A DNA stretch of 46,803 bases, taken from NCBI GenBank assembly GCA_018303505.1, contig JAGVYA010000016.1:1-46803 (forward strand), written 5' to 3'. Of the stretch, positions 45,516-46,803 are shown in pieces. Made by a program: the position numbers and the translations under genes. This stretch comes from Candidatus Woesearchaeota archaeon (lineage in GTDB: Archaea; Nanobdellota; Nanobdellia; Woesearchaeales; GW2011-AR4). The first letter of the stretch is position 1; each line of letters begins with the position of its first letter. The notes under the pieces are model-generated. The model had not been told where the DNA came from. It saw only the letters and a list, made by a program, of their open reading frames with translations, and did no database searches.

Positions 45516-45920
45516 TTATACCTTTAATTCTAAAACCTCAACTCTCTGTTTTAGCTCCTCATTTTCTGCTTTTAACTCTTTTACAGCTTCAAGTAGCACT
45601 GCTGTTAACCTTCCATAATCAACTGCCCTGTAGCTTTCATTTCCCCATGTGCTTACAAGCTCTGGAAATTGCTGCTCTAATTCTTGAGCGATAACTCCAA
45701 TCTGCCTCTTGTTGGTAGCTCTTCCTAACTCAGCATATCTCTCATTCCAATCAAAGGACACGCCTCTTACATTCTGTATTTTGTCGAGGACATTTGACAG
45801 TTGCTGAACATCCTTCTTGAATCTCACATCAGAAGATGTTGGAAAGCCACTTGCGTGCGCCTCTCCAGCCACATCCAACTTGTACCCGGGATTCGTCGTC
45901 CCGATGCCGACGTTGCCTAA
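45516..45920 (-). pseudogene. Truncated peptidase S74 intramolecular chaperone domain of a tail-fibre/surface protein
   Basis: GNVGIGTTNPGYKLDVAGEAHASGFPTSSDVRFKKDVQQLSNVLDKIQNVRGVSFDWN..IGVIAQELEQQFPELV. Confidence 0.85.
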
Positions 45921-45921
45921 G

Positions 45922-46218
45922 CTATATTAATTCTTCAGCTAACTTCTTGCCTTCATTGTACTCTTTCAAACTTATTCCTAGTTCTATGCCTTTTTGTTTT
46001 GCAGATTCTTGCAGTTCATAAACACTTTTATGTAATATTTCTGCCGCTTTGCCTATTGATACCCTTCCTTGTGAACATAACTTTAGCAAATATTCTTCTG
46101 CACCGCTATACAAAAACTGCTTTATTGCTATTGTTCTATTTGTATGCTCGTCTTTGCTTCTAAGCTCTGCTATTTTCATTATTTCTTCTTCAATCCTCAA
46201 TGGCTGTACTTGTGTCAT
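45922..46218 (-). CDS. UPF0175-family antitoxin
   Basis: QPLRIEEEIMKIAELRSKDEHTNRTIAIKQFLYSGAEEYLLKLCSQGRVSIGKAAEILHKSVYELQESAKQKGIELG. Confidence 0.88.
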   Translation of the reverse strand: MTQVQPLRIEEEIMKIAELRSKDEHTNRTIAIKQFLYSGAEEYLLKLCSQGRVSIGKAAEILHKSVYELQESAKQKGIELGISLKEYNEGKKLAEELI

Positions 46219-46219
46219 T

Positions 46220-46711
46220 TTACTTACCTATATCAGTTTTAACTGATTCATATACGTCCTTTCTAATATAAGGCTTTAACTTTTCTAAGCAATAATGAGC
46301 ATCATCTTTGCTTAGCTTTTTCTTTTTTACTAAAGCATAAATTAAATGTGCAGACGATAAGCTTTTGATATTTTCTTTTTTTATATATGATGTAAAGCTT
46401 AAGTCGTCACTTACTATCAGACTACCTTTTTTATACGCTTGAAATGTTGATTCTTCTCCTTTGCCGAAACTCTTTTCTGGCTTTTTCTTTTTTTTGTAAA
46501 ATTTTTTATTTATTATCTTTATTTTACCATTGCTTACAAAGCTTTCTATTTTATCAGCATCTTGATAAAATCCCTTTTTGCCTTCTTTAACGGCTTCAGC
46601 ATAAACTTCTTCTGTAATTGAAGCGTTAAAATTTTCAGCTATTTTATCTAAAAACTCTGCTTTCGATGCTTTAATTAAGGCATCGCTGTCAAACAATAAT
46701 TTATACATATT
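46220..46711 (-). CDS. PIN-like toxin, partner of UPF0175
   Basis: YKLLFDSDALIKASKAEFLDKI..KGEESTFQAYKKGSLIVSDDLSFTSYIK. Confidence 0.82.
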   Translation of the reverse strand, partial: NMYKLLFDSDALIKASKAEFLDKIAENFNASITEEVYAEAVKEGKKGFYQDADKIESFVSNGKIKIINKKFYKKKKKPEKSFGKGEESTFQAYKKGSLIVSDDLSFTSYIKKENIKSLSSAHLIYALVKKKKLSKDDAHYCLEKLKPYIRKDVYESVKTDIGK

Positions 46712-46803
46712 TATACAAATGTATAACAACTTATATTTAAACTTTTTGTTTTTGATAAACCGCATGCAATGGGAAAAAACTCAAAGGGGAATTTCTTGTT
46801 TTC

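Overview
AT-rich archaeal chromosome segment. The eS8, eL37-LSm and aIF1A genes, class III prepilins with an archaellum/T4P-type ATPase and FlaJ-like proteins, Dph2, and a BHB-intron tRNA point to a DPANN (Woesearchaeota/Pacearchaeota-like) genome; the lineage is inferred. Main content: (i) translation/informational genes, (ii) a type IV pilus-like cluster on the minus strand (about 26.3-35.5 kb), (iii) an unusually dense set of toxin-antitoxin modules (about 11), (iv) one complete small IS with TIRs, a 9-bp TSD and a frameshifted transposase, (v) several orphan ORFs, and (vi) abundant modular palindromic repeats. The most notable observations are: (a) a tRNA-Leu(UAG) on the minus strand interrupted by three putative bulge-helix-bulge introns (30/31, 37/38, 59/60); (b) a GC-rich modular hairpin element that appears between genes, in-frame inside protein genes (notably just upstream of prepilin-type cleavage sites) and apparently inside the 37/38 tRNA intron, resembling the behaviour of Rickettsia palindromic elements; (c) a HicAB module flanked by a 13-bp direct repeat of the tRNA-Leu 3' end; (d) scattered gene fragments (nth, uS7 tail, Lnt tail, S74 chaperone, DUF5615-transposase chimera). 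All homology calls are from reading sequence motifs; no searches were run.
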